DNA of 64,000 nt from Streptomyces sp. TN58 (GTDB lineage: Bacteria > Actinomycetota > Actinomycetes > Streptomycetales > Streptomycetaceae), in NCBI RefSeq assembly GCF_001941845.1, contig NZ_CP018870.1, forward strand, positions 1 to 64,000, read 5' to 3'. Below the pieces are notes generated by a model. The model did no database searches, was not told the origin of the DNA, and worked only from the letters and a program-made list of their open reading frames with translations. The first letter of the stretch is position 1. Each line of letters opens with the position of its first letter. A program made the translations under genes and the position numbers. Shown here piece by piece: positions 52,485 to 61,237 of the stretch.

Positions 52485-53759
52485 GTGAGTGAACGCAAGC
52501 CGTACCCGAGCGACTTATCGGACGAGCAGTGGGCGTTGATCGAGCCGGTGATCACCGCGTGGAAGGACCGGCATCGCTCTGTCAGCGGTCACCAGGGTGC
52601 CTACGCGATGCGGGAGATCGTCAACGCGATCCTCTACCAGGGCCGGACCGGCTGCCAGTGGGCCTACCTCCCGCACGACGTGCCGCCGAAGAGCGCGACG
52701 TACTACTACTTCGCCGCCTGGCGGGACGACGGCACCGACCAGGTCATCCACGAGCTCCTGCGCTGCCAGGTCCGTGAACGAGCTCGCCGATTAGAGGATC
52801 CGATTCTGGTGGTGCTGGACACCCAGAGTGTCCACGCGGCCGCTGGGGTCCCTGCGGCCACGACCGGCCGGGACCCGGCGAAGAGGGTGCCGGGCCGCAA
52901 GCGGGGACTGGCCGTGGACGTGCTGGGCCTGGTCATCGCCGTCATCGTCCTGGCCGCGAACACCCACGACAACGCAGCCGGCATCGCCCTGCTGGACCAG
53001 GTCGCCGAGCACACCGGCGGCACTGTCCGCAGAGCCCTGGTCGACCAGGGCTTCAAGACGGCCGTGGTCGCTCACGGCACCGCGCTCGGCATCGACGTGG
53101 AGATCGTCGAACGCAACCCGCAGGAGAGGGGGTTCGTCCCGCAGCCGAAGCGGCGGAGGGTCGAGCAGACCTACGGAATCCTGATACTGCACCGGCGCCT
53201 GGTCCGCGACTACGAGCACCGCCCTGCCTCCTCGGCATCCCGCGTCTACTGGGCGATGACCCAGGTCATGGCCCGACGGCTCACCAACGCGAACACCCCC
53301 AGCTGGCGTGATCCCGCAGGCGGTGGCAGCGTGAACATCGAGCCCCTCCTCGACGCGCTCGTCGTCCAAGAGGACGCCGCCCGGGCCCTGGCCGACGGCC
53401 TCCGCACCCAGATCGAAGAGCTGCACGGCCGACTGCGGGAAGCCGAGATCCACCTCGAACACCTGTCGATTACCCGGAAGACCGTCACGGCCCTCGCCGA
53501 CCGGCTCCCGGCCGCCCCGCCGGACCTGCCCGAGCACCCGGACTACCCCCGCATCCTCGCTGCCTTCAACGAGGCCACCAGCCCGCTCCGGGCCCGCGAT
53601 GTCTGCGAAGCCCTCGACCACGAACTGCTGCAAAAGAACATCGAGGGCACCCGCGCCAAGCTGAAACGCCTGGTCAAGCTCGACATCCTTGCCGAGGTCG
53701 ACACCGGCAGCTTCACCAGGAAGCAGCAGGCTGCCGGGCACCACGACCAGCAGCTGTGA
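52485..53759 (+). CDS. IS5-family transposase with C-terminal coiled-coil/winged-helix extension
   Basis: A 424-aa protein. Residues 1-275 are a standard IS5-group transposase: SDLSDEQWALIEPVI, QGRTGCQWAYLPHDVPPKSA, catalytic VLDTQSV (D), LVDQGFK (D) and RRRVEQTYG (E). From about residue 285 the sequence continues into a coiled-coil segment (LDALVVQEDAARALADGLRT, QIEELHGRLREAEIHLEHLS), a linker, and a winged-helix-like end (LRARDVCEALDHELLQKNIE, GTRAKLKRLVKLDILAEV). That C-terminal module appears in other Streptomyces transposase-associated proteins. Here it is in frame with a catalytic domain that would normally end near MARRLT. Confidence 0.85.
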   Translation: MSERKPYPSDLSDEQWALIEPVITAWKDRHRSVSGHQGAYAMREIVNAILYQGRTGCQWAYLPHDVPPKSATYYYFAAWRDDGTDQVIHELLRCQVRERARRLEDPILVVLDTQSVHAAAGVPAATTGRDPAKRVPGRKRGLAVDVLGLVIAVIVLAANTHDNAAGIALLDQVAEHTGGTVRRALVDQGFKTAVVAHGTALGIDVEIVERNPQERGFVPQPKRRRVEQTYGILILHRRLVRDYEHRPASSASRVYWAMTQVMARRLTNANTPSWRDPAGGGSVNIEPLLDALVVQEDAARALADGLRTQIEELHGRLREAEIHLEHLSITRKTVTALADRLPAAPPDLPEHPDYPRILAAFNEATSPLRARDVCEALDHELLQKNIEGTRAKLKRLVKLDILAEVDTGSFTRKQQAAGHHDQQL

Positions 53760-53798
53760 CCCCGACCGATCGGCCACCCCGGATCGGCGCCCCTCTTG

Positions 53799-54182
53799 CT
53801 ACCAGATCCACATCCCGCCGAGGACAGAAGCCCGACCGCTCTCGTCGACGTCGACCATGTGGGCGGCCTCGGGACCGCCGCTTGAATCGGAGTCCAGCGG
53901 GATGACGAAGCGGTGCTCTCCGAAGTCCAGGGCGAGAATCCGGTCCGGATCCAGTTCATAGCCGTCGACGGTCTCGCCGATGTAGCAGCGCATGAGCTCC
54001 AACGACCCTGGTGCGGGAAAGCTCCACTCGCGGCCCCCGTACACCCCCGAGGGGTCGCTCAAGGCCCGCAGAATCGGTCCATCGAAGTGCAGCTCGACGT
54101 AGTCGCGCACGAAAGACACGTCGCTGACCTCCAAGCCCATCAGCAGCTGGAGCGGGTCGTCCGAGTCGTTCGCATGAGTCAC
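53799..54182 (-). CDS. Passenger gene, hypothetical 127-aa protein
   Basis: GTG start at 54182. Sequence features are LQLLMGLEVSDVSFVRDYVE, LHFDGPILRALSDPSGVYGG, LMRCYIGETVDGYELDPDRI and an end VLGGMWIW. Beta-rich, soluble, immunity-like composition; family not recognised. It lies convergent to the transposase, 40 bases from it, inside the inverted repeats of the element, and would therefore travel with it. Confidence 0.65.
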   Translation of the reverse strand: MTHANDSDDPLQLLMGLEVSDVSFVRDYVELHFDGPILRALSDPSGVYGGREWSFPAPGSLELMRCYIGETVDGYELDPDRILALDFGEHRFVIPLDSDSSGGPEAAHMVDVDESGRASVLGGMWIW

Positions 54183-54395
54183 AAGCCCATGCTGCCAGAG
54201 GCCTCCGCCCGCCCTATCACGCGTCCGCCCACTGGCCGGCTCGGAACCGGAACGACCAACTACAGGTCGACATCACAGCAGCCCCCTCCCAGCCTCACCC
54301 GGCAATGGACATCAGCTCACGAACCGCCCTCTAAGAACTCCTAACGGAATGACCTCATAGCGCCTGTTGGTGAGCACGGTTGGTACTGTCCGACC

Positions 54396-54725
54396 GTGAC
54401 TTTGACTGACCTGCGGGATGGCTTTCGCGATGATGACCAGCGGCAGTGCGTCCAAGCAGTCGTTCACAGTCGACTCGCGGATGACCGGGAGCCGCAGGAG
54501 TGTCGCTACTTGATGCGCTTCTGGTGGCAGCTGAGCATGCCGTACCAGGAAGTTTCGCTTGAGGAGCTGCGCCTGAACGTCGGCAGGCAGAAGCTGGACG
54601 CCCTCATGGAGCTGATCAGCGCCATCCGGTCCTCCCACGACGAGATCGATGCGTGGCTTGCTGATGCGGAGAAGACGTTTCCGGTGATTCAGGACCGCGG
54701 CTTCAGCTCAGACCGCAGCGACTGA
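54396..54725 (+). CDS. Hypothetical helical protein, 109 aa
   Basis: GTG start. DQRQCVQAVVHSRLADDREP, QECRYLMRFWWQLSMPYQEV and MELISAIRSSHDEIDAWLAD suggest an all-helical small protein of unknown family. It lies just outside the IS right end. The last residues (FSSDRSD) run into the following IS5 remnant, so the natural C-terminus may be altered. Confidence 0.6.
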   Translation: MTLTDLRDGFRDDDQRQCVQAVVHSRLADDREPQECRYLMRFWWQLSMPYQEVSLEELRLNVGRQKLDALMELISAIRSSHDEIDAWLADAEKTFPVIQDRGFSSDRSD

Positions 54726-55192
54726 GGCACGAGCTTCGTCAGGCGCCGCCAGCAGATGATGCAGCAGGCGAGCTTGAAAAAGGCTTCATGGATGTCATCG
54801 CGGATCTCCCACCGGATTGCAGGCGGCGGAACCAGTGCAGATGGGCGAATGCGCGCTCCACGACCCAGCGGCGGGTGCCGAGCCCGGAACCGTGCTCGGT
54901 CCCGCGGCGGGCGATCACCGGTTTCACCCCAAGCTCCCACACGAGACGGCGGTACTTGTCGTGGTCGTACCCGCGGTCACCGAGCCCGACGTCCGGGCGA
55001 CGCCGGGGCCGGCCGCGTTTGCCCCGCACCGACGGAACGGCTTCGAGTAGCGGAACGAGCTGGGTCACGTCATTGCGGTTGCCCCCAGTCAAGGTGACAG
55101 CGAGCGGGATGCCGGTGGCATCGGTGATCAAGTGGTGCTTGCTGCCCGTTCTACCCCGGTCGACAGGGCTTCGTCCGGTCTTGGAGCCCCTT
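54690..55192 (-). pseudogene. IS5-family transposase 3' remnant, interrupted by IS21
   Basis: Reads SKTGRSPVDRGRTGSKHHLI, GIPLAVTLTGGNRNDVTQLV, LGDRGYDHDKYRRLVWELGV and RRWVVERAFAHLHWFRRL, then after a frameshift near 54830 IRWEIRDDIHEAFFKLACCI. The N-terminal part is absent: the frame is cut at 55192 exactly where the IS21-type TGTCGGCG end begins. Confidence 0.85.
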
Positions 55193-55316
55193 TGTCGGCG
55201 TACAGGTGGACGTGCGCCACCTCGTACGAGGGAAGGTGCTCCGTTTTCGGGGCGGTGACGGGGTGCTGGCGTGAGGCTGTTGTCGTCCGTTCGGGACGGC
55301 AAGGAGGCGTCTGGCA

Positions 55317-56735
55317 GTGGTCTTGGACCCACATCGCTGGCTGGAGTTGAGGCGGTTCCGCCCGCTGTATGCGTCTGGTGCGATGAGCCTGCGGGAGATC
55401 GCGAAGGAGACCGGGCTGAACCGGCGGACGGTCAGCAAGTATCTGAAGAATCCGGCGTCGGCGGGGCTGCCCAGGCGGGAGTCCGATGGCCGTCAGCCGC
55501 GGCGGGTCGTGGACGAGATCGCGCCTCTCATCGACGCGATGCTCAGGTCCGAGGTGCTCCTGAAGGGGTCGGTGATCCACGAGCGCCTGGTCGCGGATTA
55601 CGGGGTCGCGATCAACTACCAGCGGGTGAAGATCTATCTGCAGGAGGCCCGGCCGCGGATCGCGGAGGAGTTGGGTATCAGCCCGGGCGAGCTGGCGGGT
55701 CTGCACCGGCGTTTCGAGGTGGTTCCCGGTGCTCAGGCCCAGGTCGACTGGGGTGATGAGGGCAGGGTCCTCGCTCATGTCGGGATCCCGAAGGTCTACT
55801 CGTTCCATATGACGCTGTCGTACTCGCGTGATCCTTTCTGCTGCTTCACCACCAGCCAGGATCTCGCGACGTTCTTCGACTGCCACCGCCAGGCCTTCGC
55901 GCACTTCGCGGGGGTGCCGATGAGCATCGTCTACGACCGCACGAAGACGGTCGTGCGCCGGCACGTCGCCCCGGGTGAGGCCGTTCCGCTGCATCCGGAG
56001 GCGGTCGCGTTCGCCGGCCACTACGACTACGACATCGACGTGCTGGCGGCCTACCGGCCGCAGGGCAAGGGCAGGGTCGAGCGCCAGGTGAACATCGTCC
56101 GCGATCATGTCCTGGCGGGCCGGGCCTTCTCCTCGCTCGAGGAGATGAACGCCGCCTTCGCGGCTTGGGTGCCGTTGCGGCGGGCGAAGGTCCATTCCAC
56201 CCACGGCGAGGTCATCGGCCATCGGGCCGCTCGCGATCACACAGCCCTGCGGCCACTGCCGGGAACTCCGTATGTGGTTGCCCAGCGGCATCTGCGGCAC
56301 GTCGGCAAGGACTGTCTGGTTGCTTTCGATGCGAACCTCTACTCGGTGCCCGCCCGCAAGGTCCGCCCTCGCCAGCTGGTCGAGGTCCGGGCGACGAAAT
56401 CGCAGGTCAGTCTGCATTCCACCGTCCCCGATGCTGGCGGGCTGACGCTGCTGGCCGTTCATGCGCGGGCAGTCGGCCGCGGAGCCCACGTCGTCGACGA
56501 GACGCACTGGGACGGTCTGCCCACCGGCGCCGGCCGCCGTGTCACCACTGGCGACGCTCTGCCTTCTCCCCGCCGCGGCCGGCCGACAGGTTCGCAGACC
56601 GGACCGCTGCAGGCTCTTCTCAGCAGGTCTGCCGCCGCTCACGTCGAGGTCGGCCGCCGCCCGCTGTCGGTCTATGACGAGCTGACCGGCACCCGGCCTT
56701 TCAATCCGCCCGCCCCGACCAAGGACGCCCGTTGA
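55317..56735 (+). CDS. istA: IS21 transposase IstA
   Basis: A 472-aa protein with an N-terminal helix-turn-helix (SLREIAKETGLNRRTVSKYL) and an integrase-like DDE core: AQVDWGDEGRV (D), SIVYDRTKTVV (D), QGKGRVERQVN (E). The C-terminal region has YSVPARKVRPRQLVEVRATK. IstA performs cleavage and joining in IS21-type copy-paste transposition through a circular intermediate. Full length, GTG start. Its stop overlaps the istB TTG start. Confidence 0.93.
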   Translation: MVLDPHRWLELRRFRPLYASGAMSLREIAKETGLNRRTVSKYLKNPASAGLPRRESDGRQPRRVVDEIAPLIDAMLRSEVLLKGSVIHERLVADYGVAINYQRVKIYLQEARPRIAEELGISPGELAGLHRRFEVVPGAQAQVDWGDEGRVLAHVGIPKVYSFHMTLSYSRDPFCCFTTSQDLATFFDCHRQAFAHFAGVPMSIVYDRTKTVVRRHVAPGEAVPLHPEAVAFAGHYDYDIDVLAAYRPQGKGRVERQVNIVRDHVLAGRAFSSLEEMNAAFAAWVPLRRAKVHSTHGEVIGHRAARDHTALRPLPGTPYVVAQRHLRHVGKDCLVAFDANLYSVPARKVRPRQLVEVRATKSQVSLHSTVPDAGGLTLLAVHARAVGRGAHVVDETHWDGLPTGAGRRVTTGDALPSPRRGRPTGSQTGPLQALLSRSAAAHVEVGRRPLSVYDELTGTRPFNPPAPTKDAR

Positions 56736-57505
56736 GCGAGCTGACCAGCACCCGCATCCGCACCACCGCCACCCGCCTCGGGCTGCCGCACCTGGCCGAA
56801 GCCCTGAGCCATTACATCCAGCGGGCCGACGAGGCGAAGATGGGCTACCTCGACCTGCTTGACCTGGTCCTCTCCGAGGAACTTGCGGTCCGTGACGACC
56901 GCCGCTTCCGCAACGGCCTGCGGCTGTCGAAGCTCCCGCACCACAAGACCATCGAGGACTACGACTTCTCGTTCCAGCCCGAACTCGACCCGCGCAAGGT
57001 CAAGGACCTGGCCACCTTGTCCTTCGTTGAGGACAAGGCCAACGTCGCCCTGCTCGGGCCACCCGGTGTCGGCAAGACCCACATCGCCGTCGCACTCGCG
57101 GTCGCGGCATGCCGAGCGGGCTACTCGATCTACTTCACCAGCCTCGACGACATGGTCCGCCACCTCAAGGCCGCCGAGGACCAGGGCCGGCTGATGAGCA
57201 AGCTCACCAGCTACCTCCGCCCCGCGGTCCTCGTGGTCGACGAAGTCGGCTACCAGCCACTCGAGCGAACCGAGGCCAACCTGGTCTTCCAGGTCATCTC
57301 CAAGCGCTACGAGAAGGGCTCGATCATCCTCACCTCGAACAAGACCTTCGGCGAATGGGGCCAGGTCTTCGGCGACGAAGTCCTCGCCACTGCAATCCTC
57401 GACCGGCTCCTGCACCACTGCGAGGTCGTCTCCATCAACGGCAACAGCTACCGCCTCAAGAACCGGCTGGCCGCCATCGAACGAGACCGCAACGACGCAG
57501 CCTGA
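56732..57505 (+). CDS. istB: IS21 AAA+ helper protein IstB
   Basis: A 257-aa AAA+ ATPase: Walker A GPPGVGKTH (about residue 111), Walker B VLVVDEVGYQ (about 168), sensor-type IILTSNKTFGEWGQVF and LDRLLHHCEVVSINGNSYR. IstB remodels target DNA and delivers it to IstA. Start TTG at 56732 overlaps the istA stop, giving translational coupling. Complete. Confidence 0.94.
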   Translation: MSELTSTRIRTTATRLGLPHLAEALSHYIQRADEAKMGYLDLLDLVLSEELAVRDDRRFRNGLRLSKLPHHKTIEDYDFSFQPELDPRKVKDLATLSFVEDKANVALLGPPGVGKTHIAVALAVAACRAGYSIYFTSLDDMVRHLKAAEDQGRLMSKLTSYLRPAVLVVDEVGYQPLERTEANLVFQVISKRYEKGSIILTSNKTFGEWGQVFGDEVLATAILDRLLHHCEVVSINGNSYRLKNRLAAIERDRNDAA

Positions 57506-57516
57506 AGGCAGCCTCC

Positions 57517-57693
57517 CTATCGGCCGGACACCTCGAGGGCCGGTCCGCCTTGCTCTTCCTCAGCCCTCTTCAAAGCTCTGATTTCACGGCGGCGCCAACG
57601 TGTGACAGCCGCAACGGCGACCGCCCCACCCAGCAGGGTGACCAGAGGAATGCCCCAAACCGCGGCCATGAACAGGTTTCCGAGTGATTCCAT
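57517..57693 (-). CDS. Small membrane protein, 58 aa
   Basis: MESLGNLFMAAVWGIPLVTL then LGGAVAVAAVTRWRRREIRA form one transmembrane helix with a basic inner flank, followed by a charged tail. ATG 57693 is preceded by AAAGGGGG. Small single-span proteins of this kind are common in Streptomyces; function unknown. Confidence 0.6.
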   Translation of the reverse strand: MESLGNLFMAAVWGIPLVTLLGGAVAVAAVTRWRRREIRALKRAEEEQGGPALEVSGR

Positions 57694-57799
57694 GACGCCC
57701 CCTTTCGACGGGACCTTACTCGCTCCCTGAAGCGGCTTCGGCGGCAAGGATTGGTGCACAGATCTCCGTACTGGGTTGAGCACTCTCACGAGTACGCCG

Positions 57800-58156
57800 A
57801 CAGTCGCGTCGCCGGCGGTGAGGGCGGTCAGTTCGGCGGGGTCGGTGGTCAGCGGGATGTCGGTGCCGACCGGTTCGTGGTCGAGGGCCTGGCGGGCCGA
57901 GCACACCGCCACAGTGGTGCCCTTGCGGCCGGCCAGACGCCAGGAACGGATCGTCTGCGACAGCAGGTCCACTGTCGGCAGCAGCACCAGCACACGGCCA
58001 CGGGGGGGCAATACGGGCGGTGGTACGGGCGGCAATGAGGGTCTTGCCGGTGCCGCAGGCCGCGATCACGCTCGCGCGGGCGTAATCGCGGAACGTGGCG
58101 GTCGCGGCGGCGACGGCTTCCTTCTGGTGGGGCCGCAGCTCGATATCGGAAGCCAT
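57800..58156 (-). pseudogene. Truncated helicase paralogue
   Basis: Starts at ATG 58156: MASDIELRPHQKEAVAAATA, ASVIAACGTGKTLIAARTTA (Walker A), then after a frameshift at a C-run near 58000 GRVLVLLPTVDLLSQTIRSW. It aligns with the first 100 residues of the helicase at 70-2595. The DEAH box and all later motifs are absent; the homology ends near 57800. Confidence 0.85.
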
Positions 58157-58227
58157 GAAGGTGTGCTGCTCCGTGGAGTTCGGCTGGACGGGGGCGGACA
58201 AGGCGCCCCGCCCTGTCAGGGTGCAGG

Positions 58228-61200
58228 TTATTCGGCTGCTTCGGTCAGGTGGGCGAGGGTGGATCCAGCGGGGCTTTTACGGACGTGCAGGCGGTGAGTG
58301 ATGCGGCGGCGCAGTTCGGGGACGTGGCTGATGACGCCGACGGTGCGGTCGTGGGCACGCAGGGAGTCCAGGACATCGAGGACCTTGTGGAGGGTGTCTT
58401 CGTCGAGAGTGCCGAAGCCTTCATCGATGAAGAGAGTGTCCAGGGGGTTGCCGCCGGCTTCGTGGGTGACGACGTCGGCCAGGCCAAGGGCGAGGGACAG
58501 GGAGGCGAAGAAGGATTCGCCGCCGGAGAGTGTGTCGGTCTTGCGGGGACGGCCGGTCCAGGAGTCGGTGATCTCCAGTCCGAGGCCGGAGCGGGCGCCG
58601 CGGGCGGCTTGGTGATCGGAGTGGGAGAGGTTGTAGCGGCCTTCGGACATGATGTGCAGGCGGGTGTTGGCGGCGGTGACGACTTCTTCGAGGCGGGCTG
58701 CCAGGACGTAGGCCTCCAGCTGCATGCGCACCCGGGCGCTGGGTGAGTTGCCGGTGACGAGTTCGGCCAGGTGGCGGGCGGTGAGGTGCGCCTGCTCGAG
58801 CGGTTGCAGGCGCTGGATGGCGGTGCCGAGGTTGGCGGCAAGGGCGGTGAGGGCCTGGCTGCGGGTGTGGGCGGCACTGGCGGCGGCGGCGGCCTCGGCG
58901 TGCTGGTCATCCGCGGTGGCCCTTGCAGCCGTGGCGGCGTCGAGGTTGGCGGAAGGCTGTGCGGCGGCCTGCTGCAGTGCCGGGTTGTCCAGGACTGCGG
59001 TGTGCGCGGCACATGCCTCGCGCCACTGAGTGATCTCTTCTTCTATGGCGCGCAGGTCTTCGTCGTTGAGCAGGGCCTGCTGGGCGAGTGCCAGGGTGTC
59101 GAAGCCCTGGTCCTTGGCGGCGAGGGTGGCCTGGTCGGTGCGGTGCGCGAGGGTCTGGACGGCGGCGGCGAGGCTGCGGGAGGCCTCGGCGGTCTCTTTG
59201 AGGCGGTGGGCGGTGCGGGTGAGGTCGTCGGCGTGGGCGGCGACAGTGGGATAGGTGCCGCGGGCCGCGGTGAGCTTGGCCGTCAGCTCGGTGAGCTGCT
59301 GGGTGAGGGTGTCGTAGTGGGCGTTGCGGGCGGACAGGCCGGCCGTGGCGGTGCTGTGTTGCTGGGTCTGGGCCGTGTGCTCGCCGTCGAGTGCGAGGAG
59401 TTCTTCTTGGACGGTGCCCTGGTCTGCAGCGCGGTCCAGGACGTCGGTCAACTCCGTGGTGAGCGTGGTGTGCTGGGTCTGGAGGTCGGTCAGGGGGGTG
59501 TCGCCGGCTTCACCGGCGGCGGTGGCCGCCTGTTCGCGGAGCCCGTGCAGCACGGCCGCGGCGGCTTTCTGGGTGGTCTTGGCCTGCTCGTGGAGGGCTT
59601 CCGCGTCCTGCTCGTCCTGGCGTGTGGGCTGCCCGTCCTGGGCAGCGGCGGGCGCCGGGTGGGTACAGGATCCGCAGACCGGGCAGGGCGTGCCGTCGGT
59701 GAGGGTGGCGGCAAGTTCGGCGGCCATGCCTTCGGTGCGCCGGCGGCGGATGGTCAGGTAGTCCTGGCCGGTCTGGCCGGTGACCGCTTCTGCATCGGCC
59801 AGCTGCTGTTCGGCCTTGGTGACCTTGGCGAGATGCGTGTCGCGGCGCCTGGCTGCTTCGAGGCGGGTTTTGAGGCCGTCCAGGGCGGTCTGGTGGCGGC
59901 GGCTTTCTTCTTCGGCCTGGCGGGCGGCTTCTCGCCGGGCTTCGAGGGCGCCGCGCCGGGCGGGCTCGGCTTCGAGCCAGTCCTGGGCTGTGCGTTGCTG
60001 GGTGGCGAAGTCCTGCCGTTCGGCGTCGGTGCGCTCCAGCTCGGTGGTCAGCCGGCGGACGGTGTCTTCTTCGGGGATGAGGGTGGTCAGGATGGCAGCT
60101 TCGGCGCGAAGACGATGCTCGGCGGTTTCCAGCCGGCTGGCGTCAAGGTCCTTGTGTTCGGGCAACAGGCGCTCGCGGGCGCTGCGTTCAACGCTCTGGG
60201 CACGGGTGTGGTCGTGTGCGGCGGTGTCCGCGGCGTGCAGCAGTGGTGCTGCCTGTTGGGCGCGGCGGGCTTGGTCGCGGCGCTGGATGAGTGTGTCCTG
60301 GTGCGGTGTCTGTTCCTGGAGCAGGTCGAGTTGCTGCCGTGCGCTGGTGTAGGTGGTTTGCTGCTGGTGGAGTTCGCGGGCCGCGGCTTCGAAGGTCTGC
60401 TGTCTGGCCAGGTTCTCCTTGGCCGTTGTGGCTGCTTGGAGTGTCCTGGCGTGGTCGGTGTGGCTGACGCGGAGGAGATCCTGGGCCCAGGCGCGGGCGG
60501 GCTCGGTGAGCGTGTTCGGGTCGTCGGGGGTGGGCGCCGTGTACTCGGTTTCCAGGTCGGGTCCGGCTGCCTGGTGGATACGTTCGGCTAGGCGCAGCAC
60601 GTCGGCGCGGGTGGCGTCGCGGTTCTTCTCGGTGGTGCGGCTGTGGTCGTTCAGCCAGCGCTCGATGAAGGAGAAGCGACCGGTGCGGAAGAGTTTGCCG
60701 AGGAGTTCTCGTCGGCCGTGGGCGTCTGCGTGGAGGAACTTGGTGAATTCGTTCTGCGGCAGCAGGACGACCTGGCAGAACTGCTCCCGGCTCATGCCCA
60801 GCAGGTCAGTGACCTCGACGGCTGCTTCTTGGTGGGACTTACTGGAAGGTTCCCAGCGGCCCTGCCCGTCGGCGTCGACGGCCCATTCACTGAGCCGGGT
60901 TTCTGCTTTCTGGGAGGTCTCGCCTTCACCGGATCGCTTGGGGCGCATCTGGGCGGGGATCCGGTCGATGCGCAGGCGGCGCCCTGCAAGAGTGACTTCG
61001 AGGGTGACTTCGGTCAGGAGGCCAGCGGGAGCGTGGTGGCTGCGCAGCAGCAGGTCGCGGTCGCCCGGTGGTTTGCCGTAGAGAGCGAAACAGATGGCCG
61101 CGAAGATGGTGCTCTTGCCCGCTCCGGTGTCGCCGTGCAGGAGGAACAGGCCGTCGGCGGATAGTGCGTCGAAGTCGATGGTGTGGGTGCTGGCGAAGGG

Positions 61201-61236
61201 TCCGAATGCCTGCAGGCGCAGGGTGTGCAAGCGCAT
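58228..61236 (-). CDS. sbcC: Exonuclease SbcC, ATPase subunit
   Basis: A 1002-aa SMC/Rad50-like protein. Walker A GDTGAGKST is at residues 35-43; long Gln/Ala/Arg-rich coiled coils flank a zinc-hook (TPCPVCGSCTHP, about residue 516); the ABC signature DTLSGGESFFASLSLALGLA and Walker B LDTLFIDEGFGTLDEDTL are near the C-terminus. With SbcD it trims hairpins, palindromes and protein-blocked DNA ends, which is relevant beside telomere genes of a linear replicon. One base separates its ATG from the sbcD stop, so the two form an operon. Confidence 0.96.
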   Translation of the reverse strand: MRLHTLRLQAFGPFASTHTIDFDALSADGLFLLHGDTGAGKSTIFAAICFALYGKPPGDRDLLLRSHHAPAGLLTEVTLEVTLAGRRLRIDRIPAQMRPKRSGEGETSQKAETRLSEWAVDADGQGRWEPSSKSHQEAAVEVTDLLGMSREQFCQVVLLPQNEFTKFLHADAHGRRELLGKLFRTGRFSFIERWLNDHSRTTEKNRDATRADVLRLAERIHQAAGPDLETEYTAPTPDDPNTLTEPARAWAQDLLRVSHTDHARTLQAATTAKENLARQQTFEAAARELHQQQTTYTSARQQLDLLQEQTPHQDTLIQRRDQARRAQQAAPLLHAADTAAHDHTRAQSVERSARERLLPEHKDLDASRLETAEHRLRAEAAILTTLIPEEDTVRRLTTELERTDAERQDFATQQRTAQDWLEAEPARRGALEARREAARQAEEESRRHQTALDGLKTRLEAARRRDTHLAKVTKAEQQLADAEAVTGQTGQDYLTIRRRRTEGMAAELAATLTDGTPCPVCGSCTHPAPAAAQDGQPTRQDEQDAEALHEQAKTTQKAAAAVLHGLREQAATAAGEAGDTPLTDLQTQHTTLTTELTDVLDRAADQGTVQEELLALDGEHTAQTQQHSTATAGLSARNAHYDTLTQQLTELTAKLTAARGTYPTVAAHADDLTRTAHRLKETAEASRSLAAAVQTLAHRTDQATLAAKDQGFDTLALAQQALLNDEDLRAIEEEITQWREACAAHTAVLDNPALQQAAAQPSANLDAATAARATADDQHAEAAAAASAAHTRSQALTALAANLGTAIQRLQPLEQAHLTARHLAELVTGNSPSARVRMQLEAYVLAARLEEVVTAANTRLHIMSEGRYNLSHSDHQAARGARSGLGLEITDSWTGRPRKTDTLSGGESFFASLSLALGLADVVTHEAGGNPLDTLFIDEGFGTLDEDTLHKVLDVLDSLRAHDRTVGVISHVPELRRRITHRLHVRKSPAGSTLAHLTEAAE

Positions 61237-61237
61237 G

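Larger units (their letters stand above)
52382..54331. mobile_element. IS5-family element carrying a passenger gene
   Basis: Inverted repeats GAGGGCGGTTCGTGAG at 52382-52397 and its exact complement at 54316-54331 are each flanked by TAA (52379-52381 and 54332-54334), a 3-bp target duplication of the TNA type. The 1950-bp interval holds a 424-aa transposase on the + strand and a 127-aa gene on the - strand. An IS5-type element is normally 0.8-1.3 kb, so the extra ~570 bp is passenger DNA or the result of an internal rearrangement. Confidence 0.82.
55193..57515 (+). mobile_element. IS21-family insertion sequence, right end apparently lost
   Basis: A left end beginning TGTCGGCGTACAGGTGGACG at 55193 lies inside an IS5 transposase remnant. 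istA and istB follow, overlapping. No complementary right end could be found between the istB stop (57505) and the neighbouring gene (ends 57517). The missing half of the IS5 transposase is not present on the right either, so a deletion probably started at the right end. Confidence 0.72.

Noticed and set aside
58771-60591. 606-residue Gly-rich + strand frame opposite sbcC
   Set aside because: Shadow of the Ala/Gln-rich coiled coil of SbcC.
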